In this document: positions 1 through 12,546 of the stretch, in pieces | Layout: every line of letters begins with the position of its first letter | Position numbering within the stretch: the stretch's first letter is position 1 | From: Puffinus mauretanicus | Taxonomy: Eukaryota; Chordata; Aves; Procellariiformes; Procellariidae | Assembly (NCBI GenBank): GCA_023333565.1 | Contig: JAJKFH010003165.1 | Coordinates: 1,240,001-1,304,000, forward strand | Reading direction: 5' to 3' | DNA length: 64,000 bases | The notes under the pieces: generated by a model | Told to the model about the DNA's origin: nothing | Database searches by the model: none | The model's input: the letters and a program-made list of their open reading frames with translations, nothing else | Translations under genes and position numbers: made by a program

Positions 1-2940
1 GGAATCACTTTGAAAAGAAAACGCAGTTTCCCATCTTCAGGCAGTTTTGTGAATTTAGTTCTGAACGGGCTATTTTGTGTAGAAGAAAGTGAATTTTGGA
101 GTACTTTTTGTTCCAGTCAGGGAACAACCAGGAAGAGAAGAAACAGTAACGCACATTATATTTTATTTGATCGAAAATAGCAACCAAGCTGAAAAAAAAA
201 TTATTCACAGAATATAGCTGCAAGTTAAGACAGAGCCTGTTAACTGTAACAAAGCATATGAGATTCTCCCGTGCAGAAACCACCACTACATCCCTAGAGA
301 GTGTTTCCATCTGAAGATAGGTCAGGCTAAAAACTGGAGCCCATCATGAAGGACAACTATCTATAAAAGTGAAGACCTGAGTAGTGAGAAGCCTGAAACG
401 TGTACAGCTTTCAGCCAGTGCGCTCGGGTGCCGCGGGAAGCCCGGCTGCTGCATTGCAGAGCCCAGCGCAGCACAGGTTTAATCCGCCCAGCTTCACATC
501 AGCCTAAACTTGGTGCTACCATAGCAAGATTTGTACCGGTACCCGAGCCAGCTCATTTAAGGCTGACTGGGATATGCTGACCATGGGATTCACAGCAACT
601 ATTCGCATGATTGCAGTGCAGGCAGATCCCTGGTTTTTGAGCAGGTCTTCTTCCTTCATGAGTCACAACTGAGACCCCGATCCAGCAAAATGACCCCATA
701 ACACACTTAGCTGAGAGAAGTGCATCAAGGTCCCCATAATGAACTCAGTAGGCCTAATTAAGCAAAACAGGTGCTCGATTATTTGCAGTTTGGGTTCTCC
801 TATGGGGCTGAAAGGACATCCATTCACAGCCATAAACATTTAAGCGTAGTTGATTGCAGAACAAAGCCAGAAAGGCTACAGGCAGCCAGCTTACCATTCA
901 CAAAAGCCCAAAACACACTTCGACTATTATCTCTGATTAAAAAGTGAAAATTAAAATGCCTCAGCGATAGCTATGGAAAAACATCACAATACCAAACCCT
1001 TTTCTACACTTAAACTAGGGAAGGATATTTTCAAGCTCAAGTGGCTGACAAAACAATGAAAGCAAAGAGAGGAAAAGATGGGGAAAAAAAATCAACCGTT
1101 ATTCTAGGAGTCATGAAACACTGCAATAGCGCAATTCATGGCAGAGCCAGTAAAATATAACAAGTGCTTTTGTGTCACCTCTGTTGGTGTAAATCAGTGG
1201 GACTCTGCTGACATTAATGAAGCTAAGCTGACTTACGGCAGAGAATCTGGCTTTTTATTTGCTATGATGATGACTGATGTCTAAATTCAACAACAGATTT
1301 TATACAATTATAATTAAAGGTCTATAATAACATACAACACAAATGTAGTCTGTGCAGGAGAGTTGTATTGTTGTATTCATCTTGTGGCCTCACATTGCCA
1401 GTGGCAGTGGTATACATAATTAAAATATTAATAACACCTCTGTGAAAGGTAGCAACACAGCATGAAATGAATACTTTAGAACTAACTACTAGCAGTCACA
1501 TTTCAGGACAACTAAGTAATATCATTTTATAAGACAAATTTTGATTCAGTTACCAAGAACTGCAATATTTAACTCATCTCATGTCACTCCTGAACTCTCA
1601 TAATGTTTTAATAATGTAGACTATATATCTGCTTATAACACATGGCTATGTATTTTGGGCATTTGACAAGGTAAAATATTAACACTCATGTTGCAGACCT
1701 AATGCCCCTATCCATTTGACAGACATACAGAGAATTTATAAGCAAAGAATTTATAGTAAAACCAGGCAGCATCCAGACCAACATTTAAGGAAAGAAATTC
1801 TGCAGAACCATAGCAAGGATTATTACAGGTCATAACTGGATCATGAGTCAATGCCACTGTGTTACAAAAAACCCGCATATGTCATTTGTTACTTCCTCTT
1901 TCCTCCATCTTTCCACATCCCAACTCCTTCTCAGATCAATTCTTTGCCACCTAATCCTCCTCCTCTCCTGTTTCCTCGGGACTGTCTTGTACTCAGGTAA
2001 TCCAAGTGTGGCCATTCACACTAGTTCCTCCTCAAACTGTCTTGTTCCTACGCTTCCCTAGCTTCCTCGTCAGCTCTCCATTCTGATGCCTAGCAGTCAT
2101 TATTGGCATACTTCTTCTTAGCCATGCAATTTTTGGACACGCTGTGTGGACGTTCTTTTGGAGATTTCAGTTTCCACATTCTACTCTGCATGGCAATTTC
2201 TAAAATTTTCAAAAGGATCTTAATATGGGGGAACTTCACAGCAACATCCCCGGTTGAAAGGTGATGTGTGGGCCACCCTTCAAATATCTGTCTCAAAGAC
2301 GAGGAAGCAAGCTTCATAACGACTTTTGGCAAAACAACTTCTGTTTTTCCAGGAAAGGGATGATGTTTTTCAAAATACCAATTAGGTCTCGGAAAAGCAA
2401 GGGGAACAAAAAATTTCAGCTCGGTCAAGGAAAGCACGGTAAAGTTACAAATAGCTAAAAAGGGTCTGCAAATGAGATGTATTCAGCAGCCCTCGTAAAG
2501 GGAATGAGACCAAGCAGAGCCTGGTAATTTCATTCCAGTTTTTCTGAGATTTTGTAACATGCATAAAGCAGAATATCTTTTCAAAAATCTACATTATCTG
2601 GCTTAGACAGCAATCTTCATTTGCTGGAGAGAAAGCACATATAAATAAAAATATTAGAGTTCCTGAAGTACTGTTAGAAAGGATTCAAATACAATAGTTA
2701 TAATGCAAAATTAGAATCGAAACATCACTGAAAAAAGGAGACCAAAACCTTTCTTTGAACTTACGACATATTGTGCCACCTTTTTTTTCCCCAGAGTTTG
2801 ACGGTTATTGGCAGAATTTGGAATTGATACCTCCTGGGACTACACCGAAAACACAGTAACTTCAGTTTTCATAATGGATCATTTTTATTTTCTCTTTTCA
2901 ATGGGCAGAGAGATTGAGGTTCAGCTAACCGACCATCAAA
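1..2940. other. AT-rich noncoding stretch
   Basis: No open frame here looks like a gene; the longest are about 100 codons and are interrupted or of low complexity. A pyrimidine-rich tract at about 1890-2000 contains a good splice-acceptor-like sequence ending in CTTCTCAG and a GTAATC donor-like site, but all its frames are of biased composition. The only recognisable element is the old repeat at about 1186-1252, listed separately. Confidence 0.7.
1186..1252. repeat. Decayed ancient amniote interspersed repeat (hairpin-bearing)
   Basis: The text runs GGTGTAAATCAGTGGGACTC, then a spacer, then CTGACTTACGG and GAATCTGGC. This resembles an old, widely dispersed sauropsid/amniote repeat whose copies read 'ggtgtaaatcag ... 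tgacttcaatgg ... ttacacc ... gaggatctggccc'. The arms GTAAATCAG and CTGACTTAC pair with one mismatch, as expected for that hairpin-type element. I recognise the consensus from general familiarity and cannot give a certain family name. Confidence 0.4.
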
Positions 2941-3600
2941 AAACTGCCGGGCGTGTCAAGAGAAACAGCTGGCTGTAACACACAGCAGAGCGAGAAGTGC
3001 CCAAAGTTACAGCGAGCACTGCGAGGGCTGGCTGGGTTTCACGGGCAGGTGAGGGGGAGCCATGCGAAAGATGACCATGCCGGAGGGGAGCCCGGCCGAC
3101 CCTGGGGAGCTGACCTTGCAAGGCCAACAGTGCGGAGGAGACTGTATCGGTCTTGCTATGTAAGGCTGACGGTATCTAGGTGACGGTGTCACAAACACCA
3201 AATTTCGGTACGGATGTCACAGAAGTGGAACCAATGGGGAAAAGCAATCAGGGGTGCGACACTGGAGAGACCGGGGCCAAGAGTCTGCTGAGGGGAAGAC
3301 CATAGGTGTGGATCAGCTACTGGAGAGACCCATTTCTGCCCAGATTCGGGGAGGTTATGTATGCACGTGTATGCATGGCCCGAAAGGAAGCACCCTGATT
3401 TGCCGATGCATAAGAACCGTTTGTACTGGTCATGTTTACGTGCGTTCTGTTTGTGCTGACGTGGTGCCCGTGAAGGCACTGCTTGCCTCTAGGCGTGACT
3501 GGCGGTTGGCTGCCTCTGTACAGAGCGTGTGTGCGTGCGCGCGTGGGGACTGCATGCTCAGCCGCACCGTGAGCTGGACCCGGGGACAGGGGACTGCAGC
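2941..3600. promoter_or_regulatory. CpG-island-like block with a strong donor site
   Basis: A hand count gives 384 G or C in 660 bases (58%) and about 37 CpG dinucleotides. The observed/expected CpG ratio is roughly 0.65-0.7, which meets the classical island thresholds. Flanking DNA is clearly AT-rich, so the edge is sharp. Inside it, GGGCAG followed by GTGAGG at 3043-3054 is a near-perfect plus-strand 5' splice site, so the block could hold a first noncoding exon of a transcript running rightward. An 11-base phrase, CTGGAGAGACC, occurs twice (about 3261 and 3320). Several overlapping open frames of 60-140 codons are probably a by-product of high GC. No TATA box or repeat family was recognised. 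A GC-rich solo LTR is the main alternative. Confidence 0.4.
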
Positions 3601-4823
3601 AGCCTGGTGCTATCAGATTGGGATGGGAGGAATCCCCTTTGGTCTAGAGGGACACCAACTTGTCCTCTCTTAAAGCACCTTCTACATCTGACTAGCATTA
3701 TTTCGGTTGTGCTATTTTAATTGAAATAGTAACGTATAAAATATATGAGATAAGAATGAAAAGGACTGAGAACTCATAAAGAGCATTAGTATTCTATACA
3801 TTGGGATAAGGAGGGAAAGATGACATTGGCCCAGTTCGAAAGGAGGTCTGGTGCAGCATGTAAAATATACACCAGAACATGCTGACCATACATAGCCTGT
3901 TGTCTAGTTCCAATACAATCACTTGTTTGACACTACTTTACATCTGTATTGCCTTGAAATGTGCTCTGAGCGCAGCTCTTCCTTGGGTAGTTGTGGTAGG
4001 TACTGTAGGGCCTGCGCTGCAACATCCCAAGTTGTTCCTGTTCAAGGAAACTGTTGTCTGTAACTGCCAAGAAAAGTATACTATTGATATTGAACACTGA
4101 AAATAAAAGTCAGTCTTTCAAACAAACAAACAAAACCACCAAAAACCAAAACCAACAACCTGTGAAGGTAACTTGTAGCGTTAGATGAAAGAACTACTTT
4201 ATTATTACACAGGATGCCTGAACTACGGAGGCTTTGGCAACTTGTGCCATATATATGCCAAATGAATTCAAATTGTTGGTTTTTGAGTCTCTGAAGAGCT
4301 GTCAAACTAGCACATTTCCAAAGCACCACCATTTATATTATTGGCACTAAAAGTCTACTCACTCAAAAATGTCACAGCCCTTACATCATTTAATATATTT
4401 AATATAGTTATGGAGAAGTTCACACAAGCAACTGGATTCCCTAAATGGCACTTCAAAAAAAATGATATCAGATACTAGCGATTACTTTTTTATATAGGTA
4501 GGGAGAAGAGGACAGCCAGCATATCCTGATGAAATTAATAACTCATCCTGGTTATTATCAGACAACAGTATAAAACTCAAATCAGCAAGAAATATTGCTG
4601 ATTCACTGAACTTGTCCTTATTTTTGCAGCCCACTTCAGTGTTTTTCACTTAATAAGATTGATGATAATGTCCATTTTCCAGAAAAAGAAAAACATTTTG
4701 TTGATACTATGTATAAACACTTAAGGAAAAATATGTCCTCTCCTATCTTTCAATGAAAGCATTTTTTTAAATAGAGTTATAATTCATCATTATGTGACAG
4801 CATTTAGAAAAAGCATTTATATA

Positions 4824-4849
4824 GACCAGGCTTATCTAAAAGCCTGGTC
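4824..4849. repeat. Perfect 10-bp inverted repeat
   Basis: GACCAGGCTT, then the 6-base loop ATCTAA, then AAGCCTGGTC: a perfect hairpin in otherwise AT-rich DNA. No transposon ends or target-site duplication could be assigned. Confidence 0.8.
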
Positions 4850-5177
4850 AAATCGTATCATCTCCCTAAATATCGTTCCATTTAAGTACTTTTATTACCC
4901 ATACGCTTACTAAAAACACTGATCTTCATTCCACTTTTTATGTGGTAATCTAAATTGCCTTGAGTAATCTGTCTAACAGAGATAATTAAATGTGTTTCAT
5001 TAATATCTGCAGAAGGTTCCAAGGGCATACACTGGATTAAAGTCTGGTTTGCAAACGTGTTGCTCAGATTTCATGATCTACATGCTAAAGAAACAAGTAA
5101 AGTGTCACTTGACTCACAGGAAAATAGGAATGGAAGGGATCTGGTTTGCCATCATCTCCAATCCCGTGCTATTTTAC

Positions 5178-5205
5178 ACTGTATCATATAAACTGTATCA
5201 TATAA
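5178..5205. repeat. 14-bp tandem duplication (two perfect copies)
   Basis: ACTGTATCATATAA occurs twice head to tail with no mismatch. It is probably a replication-slippage duplication. Confidence 0.9.
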
Positions 5206-5299
5206 CCTCCTTTAAATATTTACCAATGATCAGCGTAAACCCATTTGGATTATTCAATCCAGCGCTATAACTGAAAGCTTGGGAATGAATTCCATTGCT

Positions 5300-5640
5300 C
5301 TAACGTTTAAGGGTCTTCTCCCTTGCAATCTAAACGTGTAGTCCCTTTAGTTCTTTGCCACAAATTATTTTTTGTTTCAAACAGTTCTCGTTTCTTCCTG
5401 GTGTTTACCACCTCTTGATCTTAGTTTTGCTGTATTAGACAAATCTACGTCTTTTAGTCTCCCCCCATATAACGGTTTTTTCCCCTCCCCTAATCATCCT
5501 AACAGCATTTTCTGCATTTGTTACAGTTTGAATCCCCCCTCTGAAACATGTCTAGCCACAATTAATAATAATTCCCTATCTCCACAATGGCATTTGCCAT
5601 TAACATACCCAAATGACAATACTTGGGTGTTTCTCAGCGA
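5300..5640 (-). repeat. Ancient CR1-type LINE fragment
   Basis: The plus strand reads like the reverse complement of an old CR1/L3-like LINE 3' region. Phrases such as TTAGACAAATCTACGTCTTT, TCTCCCCCCATATAACGG, CTAATCATCCTAACAGCATT and CTGCATTTGTTACAGTTTGA match the typical antisense CR1 wording ('attagacaaatctaaatcatttagtctccccc', 'ctaatcatcctagtagcccttttctg', 'tgttccagtttgaa'). Decay is heavy and no reverse transcriptase frame is left. Similar but weaker text may continue to about 5950. Confidence 0.6.
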
Positions 5641-6210
5641 TTCAGCTAATAAATGAAGATTCCTCTCCTCAGTCACTTTGAACACATACTTCCTAGATAA
5701 TTGGGAAGATTTTGTTATTAATCCTCAATCGCGTCTTTGAATTTTACTATATTCATGTATGTTCTCTACACAGAAGACCCCATTTCTCCTTTGCTTATTC
5801 TTTATATGGATAAAGAGCCACTTGCAAGGTGTTTTAACAGTTTTTTTTAAGCAGCAGCTCGGGCTGAATTTGTGCAAATATCACTTCAGCCCTCTAGTTT
5901 CTGCTTCGCAAGAAGCTGTCTGTGTTGGTCAGTCTTTTTAACCTTTCCTTGCACATTTGTTGCCTTTTTTCCAATGTCTTTACTGATGTGGTTATTCAGC
6001 TAATTATACCTCTCTTCCCCCAGTTTTCAGGTGCATGAGCATCACTATAAGATTTGAGGCTTTATAAACTAGAATATAAACCCAGATGATTAAAAATGTC
6101 TTCTTTAAAAACATAACACACTTTTTACAGTTCTTTCCTTATTATCAGCAAGAATCATTGTACAAATGGAGGAGATATACACATTTGTATACATATACGC
6201 ATATATGCGT

Positions 6211-6232
6211 CTCTCCCTCTCTCTCTCTCTCT
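6211..6232. repeat. (CT)n microsatellite
   Basis: CTCTCC followed by an uninterrupted run of CT units; it is preceded by alternating purine/pyrimidine text (ATACGCATATATGCGT). Confidence 0.95.
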
Positions 6233-7253
6233 GACTCACGCACAACTCTATGCCATCATGCTGAATCTTGAAACTGGTACTTCCATAAGGAATGAAACAC
6301 TTCTGGCTTTCTCTGCCTCTCTCGTCTCCTTCTGAGTTTCTCCCTGGAGAATCCCCCTTAATCTCATATACATCCACATTTAGCTCTCCAGTAAAAACAA
6401 GAATTTTCAGATTTATTGAACGTTGTAGCCTGTCTACAATGCAGCCATTAGACCACCTGCACCTGCTGTCTTGCACAGATACACCAAAGGAATTTTAAAA
6501 TAGTAAAGTCAGATGCCAGTAGCAGCTTAGCTGCTGTTGCAGCAGAGAGATCAGCCTGAGTTGTAAAACCTGCTTGAGAAGCCAAATAAATTTTCAGATA
6601 GTCTATGCTGAGCTTTATGATAGCCTGAGAATGGCAGGCAGTCCCAGTAACTTAAAACTCAGTAGGAAATGCCTATTGGTTTCTCTTCCATGTAGCATTT
6701 GTGCTGTATTCTATGTAAATCTAGTCAAAGCCTCTACAGAAAATCACTTTTCTATCATTAATATTTACATGAAAACATCATTATGACTTTCAAATATGGT
6801 ATAACACTTAGCCTGGCAACATGTGGGTTGCTTAGCTTTTTAATTTGTCACTGAACGGTAGCTACAAAAAAAAAATTGCATGCAATTCTTAAGTTTTGAC
6901 ACAGATTTGGGGAGAAAAGGGTGGCAGTAAATCCCTCCATGAAAAATTCACTTAATCTTACTACACTTCAGCATTGCAATCAAAAATGAGAATAAAGTCA
7001 ATGTCCTTCTAGCATCTGTTAATTAAAATATAACCACCAAGTACATGAGGATCCCATTTTATGTGGCAGACTTCATGTGCTCCTGTAGCATAAAAACAAA
7101 AAAAAACCAAACACCAAACCCATGATTTTTTGAGCAAACTTGTCTGGAGGTTCAGCTTTAAATTTGAGCACAAAATCAAGTAACAGTAACAGTAGGCTAA
7201 GCACTACCTGGCTAACCTGTTTTAGGCTGCCAGATCCTGAGCATGTGGCGTCG

Positions 7254-7280
7254 TGACATCCTTTCTCTCAAAGGATGTCA
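7254..7280. repeat. Perfect 11-bp hairpin
   Basis: TGACATCCTTT, loop CTCTC, AAAGGATGTCA. The stem is perfect and the loop only five bases. Confidence 0.85.
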
Positions 7281-7515
7281 GGGAAATGTATATCGGAGTA
7301 TAGCTTGCTGAAGAAGCAGCTTATGGAAAAGGAACAAGCCATTCCAATCAAGCTTCCAGCTCTGACCAGCTCTACAGAAAGCCTTGTCCTGTCACTCTTC
7401 CTAACGGCGCCCAGGCTTTCGGCGCAGGGCTCCATTGCCTATGCAGGTCACAGAGGCAAGGCTGAAAAAGCAGCTGTGCAGCTATCACACGTTATGTTCA
7501 GGTGATAGGGTTCCT

Positions 7516-7540
7516 CCTTCAGGAACTGTATTCCTGAAGG
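7516..7540. repeat. Perfect 10-bp hairpin
   Basis: CCTTCAGGAA, loop CTGTA, TTCCTGAAGG. It lies 236 bases downstream of the preceding hairpin and has the same geometry. Confidence 0.85.
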
Positions 7541-8273
7541 CTCATGCCATGAAAGCAGCTGGTCCTATGATCTGCCCATTAGCTTGCACTTGCTTTAATT
7601 AATTCTAGTCGGGAAACTAACAGGACTGTTTTTAAACGGAGTTTGAGGATACTGATGTTTGGATTCCTCTGACCGGGCATCGTCCAATGCCTTTTGGAAA
7701 CTTCTGGTGAGTCACGGTGTGACACTCAGGGGAACCAAGTCCTTTTCAAGACCTAGGCACAATCCTGGCCCGTATCTGAAGGCATGGAAACCCCTATTTT
7801 TTATACCTATGTTTTAACTAAAAAGATTCCTGACCGGAAAGTTGCAACTTTTCAGTGCGCAGCACCGATGTTGAGCTAATCTTTTTACGCTTTCCTTTTC
7901 AAAGGTAGACCATTAGCTCATCATTCCCTAGTATGCTGTTAAAATGGTGGAACTGCATTTTGATAGGATGCTGGCAACAGGAATCATGCAACAAAATCTC
8001 CAAATGTCATTACTATGAGCTGCCAGAATCAGCCCCTCGTGGCCCAAAACAAAGTGTCTTTTATCAGTATGGCTTTTTGCCAAGTCTCTGCTGTCCAGCT
8101 CAAGGCACTAACTGGATTAAACAAAAACAATAAAAACAGCAGCAAAAAGAAAACGCTGCACAAAAGGGATTATAAGCAGGAAGAGAAACATGAAGTACCT
8201 CTTTAGACTCCAGGTAAAACTCAGGTTGTTCCCACCTGATCAAGCCCAGGGACAGCACTATCTAATACAGCAC

Positions 8274-8317
8274 TCCTAAGAAACTGCCTCCTGTACCTCA
8301 TAAGCTGTTTCTTAGGA
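8274..8317. repeat. 11-bp inverted repeat with 22-base loop
   Basis: TCCTAAGAAAC pairs perfectly with GTTTCTTAGGA, 22 bases apart. After one mismatch, two more pairs extend the stem inward. Confidence 0.7.
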
Positions 8318-9679
8318 AACTGCTCCCATATATCGCTGACTTTCTGATTTTACCTTCTGTTTCATCAATATTTCATTACTTCTTCCTTCTACATTTGCTG
8401 GATGCTTATGCCAGGAGCTAACTCTAACAGGGCTTCTGCATTTTTGTATGACAAAAGAGTGCCACCGTAAACAGACACTTTCTACACTCATTCCTACAAA
8501 ATGTGCTCACTATTCATGTCCTTTAGGAACTTGCCAGATGCAATGATTTTTGGATATAACTGCAGTATTTATCATGAATCTTTAACAAAGGCTTTTCATC
8601 CCAAGGGGTGAAAAACCAAATTGAATCTCAACGTGCAAGGAAAGGCATTTTAACTTAAAGCCGACAACAATAGATGTCAGACAACTAGTAAAATTGAAGC
8701 AACATTTTTTCATAAGAACAGAGCTAAAAAACTGTCTGTTTACACACAGAGACCTAAGCTTATGCTCAAAATGAATAGCGAACCAAAGACATCAAGGACT
8801 GTATAGACTCCCATAATCAAAACCAGACACCAAAATGCACTCTTGACAGGTTTGGCAAGTTCTGATTCCCACAGAAAAGGTGCAGTTGCGGGCCCATCTA
8901 CCACCAGGTCTCTTAAAACGTTTTCCAAGCAGCAGATCTGCTCTGCAAGGGTGGAAAGTCCATCCTACCACAAAGAATGAGAACAGCGTGATCCCAAGAC
9001 CAACCTCAGACCAGCAAGCACTGGTGGGAAGCATACACCTTGATCTCAGCATCTTGTGAGCTCGAAATATTGACCAAATATTCAGAAGGCAGAGGCACTA
9101 CAGAGTCTACATCTGGCTAATGCAGGATGAACAGCTGCAGATCGTTTGCACGTTGAAGGCAGCTCACTTCCACTTCTCATGGGTTGCCAGAAAAGAGTGA
9201 CAGAAGACATCCTCATAAATTTGATCTCATGGAAACATCAGCACAGCCCAAAACCATTGGCAGGCATTTCTTGGACAGAAGAGCCCATGACTACTGGATC
9301 ACCGATCACACTGAACACTTGCTGATAAATCAAAGGTATTTCAGCTTTATGCAGCAGTAAAGAGACCATGCCACTGTGATGAGAATAGCTCTCCTACAAC
9401 TGAATTAAAAGCCAAAGGAAAACAAACCAACCCTAAACCACACCACTAAAAGCTGAAAACTCCACACACCAGCAGATTTGCATCTCCAGTATTTTTCATA
9501 AATACACACGAAAAAGCTAGGAATAGAGCCAGAGACAAGCAGAAATACATCAGGACTGATTAAAGCATCATCCTATGTCTTCACTGAATATCAGTATGTC
9601 TATCTGCAGTATAACTTTATATGTATATTACACATTAGAAATGTTACTTTATAGCAGAGCTGCAAATAACCATCTTTCC

Positions 9680-9701
9680 TAAGTGAACCTAAGTTCACTT
9701 A
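9680..9701. repeat. Perfect 9-bp hairpin
   Basis: TAAGTGAAC, loop CTAA, GTTCACTTA. The arm TAAGTGAA/TTCACTTA also forms the core of the palindrome at 32715-32734. Confidence 0.8.
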
Positions 9702-12529
9702 AAAATTAAAAGTAAAAACGGCATTATTATTCTGTTCAATTTCTTAAACTATGGCAAAGTTTTTCCATGCTATTTGTATCCTAAATAATATGCCTCTCCA
9801 GGTTTTAATTATGAAACGCTAAATAAATCCCATGAGCAAATACTTATTCGTATCTGTCTGCTGAGTTCCTATTTGTAATTCCAGCTAATTACTTCCCCTG
9901 TCAGGAAAACATTCTCTGAAGTCCCGAGATGCCATACAAGTACCTCAATCTCTTTCATTTTACGTCTCCCAATGTTTGATACGGAAAATGTAAATTCATT
10001 TGGCTACTGCTGGAAGAGTAAGAAACTTGAAATAATCTCTGCACTGTCAGCAGGCCTTTACCTTGTGTGCTTAATCCCCGTTACCATGGTGATACTTAAT
10101 TGCGCAGCCACACAGTTTGATTGGTTTATTTTAAATTGAAGTTTTTCCATGGAACGGCACAGGATCCTCGCAAACATTAGATAAATGGCTTTCAAAATAT
10201 TGCAGTGAGTCATATTGTTGTCAGTGACTAGATTAATTTGAGTTCAGTTAAATTATTTCTTCACCTTAATCTTATACATATATGACAACATACATAATAC
10301 GAGGATTTTTAGCATTATATTTGGGAGCTGAGCATTTTGAATATAATTAAGCAGTATTTCATTGTAAGGAGGGCAATTAAAACCTAAATGAGAATTAAAA
10401 TTCAGTAAGCTTTTGTTGGTAGTATCATCTTGTCTTTCTAAAACAAATTACCTTGCTGTTCTACAATCCAGATAAGAACCTTTTATAGTAGGCTTATACT
10501 TGATTTTCTTTATAGAAAACTGTAAATATATTAATATGACAGAAAGGAAGCCAAAAGGATAAATACAGCTTCTTCAGTGCTGGCTTTCATATACCTCAGC
10601 ATGCAGTTCCTTAGTATATGAATGACTGCTGGAAAGGCATCATCAGTATGGTATTTCCTGGCACGGCATAACATATTAGATAACTTGTTTTAAATTCTAT
10701 GCATACACTATGATGAACTGGTGTACTTCAACTGTGCTATTTAAACAGCAGCAATATACTGTGCTAATTCTCACCCCTTTTTTCTGCTCTATAAGCCAGC
10801 TCCAGCACACTTTTTTTCTTCATGCCGTAACCTGATGCTCTGGGGGAAATTTTCACCTAGCCTTTGCTGTGAAAGGTCCCAGTTCCACCACCGAGTACCA
10901 GACAGCTTTGCCTTATTTATTTTTTCAAGCTTGTGGCCACCAAGGCCCCAGTGTACAGCCTGCAGGATCACACTACCTTTTTGGTGTTTCAGGGGCTGTT
11001 TTCCCCTCTTTTATTTTTAAGGACTATCGACTAGCCCGGTTCTATTTCATATGCAGAGCCTCTGTGTTTGCATCATTGGGGATACCGGCACATGACCCGA
11101 GATAAGACTTATAGCTTCTTACAAACCACTACCACTCTCCCCACCACCTGCGTGGTGTTGCAGAACCAGAACTTGACTCTTTTAATCCCGATTCTGTAGG
11201 GACCGCACTCTGTTTTCCAAGAGAGATGTTTGAAAAAGCAGACTCCGACTGGGGCTATCATTCTCACACAAACTGTTTACAAGAATTAATTTGTTTTACG
11301 CTCTTGGGAAGGGTAGCTTCGTGTACCAAAGCAATGCTTCTACAGATGCATTTACATGCTGTAATGCACAGATGAGATGCTGTTATGCCATATGAAACAT
11401 CTACCTAGAAGCATGTGAACTCCAAGAGTAATGAGGATTTCATCTTCTCACCTCTGTAGATTGTGACCCTGGGTTAGGATACCTTGATTTTTTTTTTTTC
11501 TATACAGGTTCTGTTCCAGAAGTTTTATTCTGCTTCCTAATCCACCTTCAAACACACAAGAATAACAGTTTTCAGGATGCAATACTTCTCTGAATTTCAT
11601 GGCGTCCCCATCCAGTTTGGGTTTGGAGAAAACACTGGGGACTAGATCAGAAACACTGACTTTGCTGTAGCAGAGGCCCAAAGTCCATGATTCCCTGGAC
11701 TCCACTTAGGTACAGTTACATCCAGGCAACCCAAGGCTAATGACTGAGCAAAAGCTTCTTCTCTTCTGAGTGATCTCACCCACATTCATACCTTCCTGTA
11801 TAACTCCCCTCACCTTTCCGGTGTGAGGAATGCTCTTGGTTCAACAAGTGATGGTTGCACACGTGTGCAGAGAGGACTCGGAAAGGGCAAGCCAGGAGAT
11901 AGAGAAGGAGCCACGCTGCTGTGGCTAGCTCCTGAGTTACTGCACGCCAACTAGCTTAGGTATAGCTGCCTTACAATGCAATGAACTCTCCATTTTCCCA
12001 TGCTCTAGTTAAAATCAAATAACCCCACAAACCAGCATCTCCTTGCTATTATTCCCTCCATTATAACAATGATTTATCCCAGTCAATATTAACACCATTT
12101 TGTCTGTCGTATTTATGCCTGCCATATTTATGGCTAGAGCAACAGTTCTCTGTGAAGGAAGGACGATTGTTAAATCATCTTCTCTTTTCAGGAGGTTGAG
12201 CTGATTTAGCAATACTTTCTTTTTCACCATATGCCCAAGTTGTCTCTAGGCAGACCACTGACACGAACAGGTTGCTATATAATTTTCCTTCTTCTGCTTT
12301 CTAATTAGTCAGGTTTGCTTTAAACAGCCACTTGTGTTTGTGCGTCCCGGCTGCTGCTCGTCTCTTCTAGCCCCACTCCCCCTGCCACCATACGATCCTG
12401 TCCTTGAGCAGGTCAAACCCTTAGCAACAGAAAGCAAATTTGTATGCAGTCTGAAAGGAGCATAGTAGCACTCTTTCTCTAATAGCACACTATTCATATC
12501 AACAGTCCGTATTAGTGACAAGGGAATTT

Positions 12530-12546
12530 AAAAAAAAAAAAAAAAA
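12530..12546. repeat. Poly-A run (17)
   Basis: Seventeen consecutive A followed by GAGAGAAAAAA; it adjoins the ancient CR1 relic that starts at about 12560. Confidence 0.95.

Larger units (their letters stand above)
3660..5290. other. Noncoding stretch with A/C simple sequence and short repeats
   Basis: It contains an A/C-rich low-complexity tract at about 4119-4160, a perfect 10-bp hairpin at 4824-4849 and a perfect 14-bp tandem duplication at 5178-5205. Nothing resembling a gene was seen. Confidence 0.7.

Noticed and set aside
3450..3480. GTGGTGCCCG as a retroviral primer binding site
   Set aside because: It matches a tRNA 3' end for only a few bases and no LTR boundary or viral gene lies downstream.
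3254..3673. 139-codon open frame inside the CpG-rich block
   Set aside because: High GC lengthens open frames in all phases. Other frames are open here too, and the peptide is Cys/Arg-rich without any domain.
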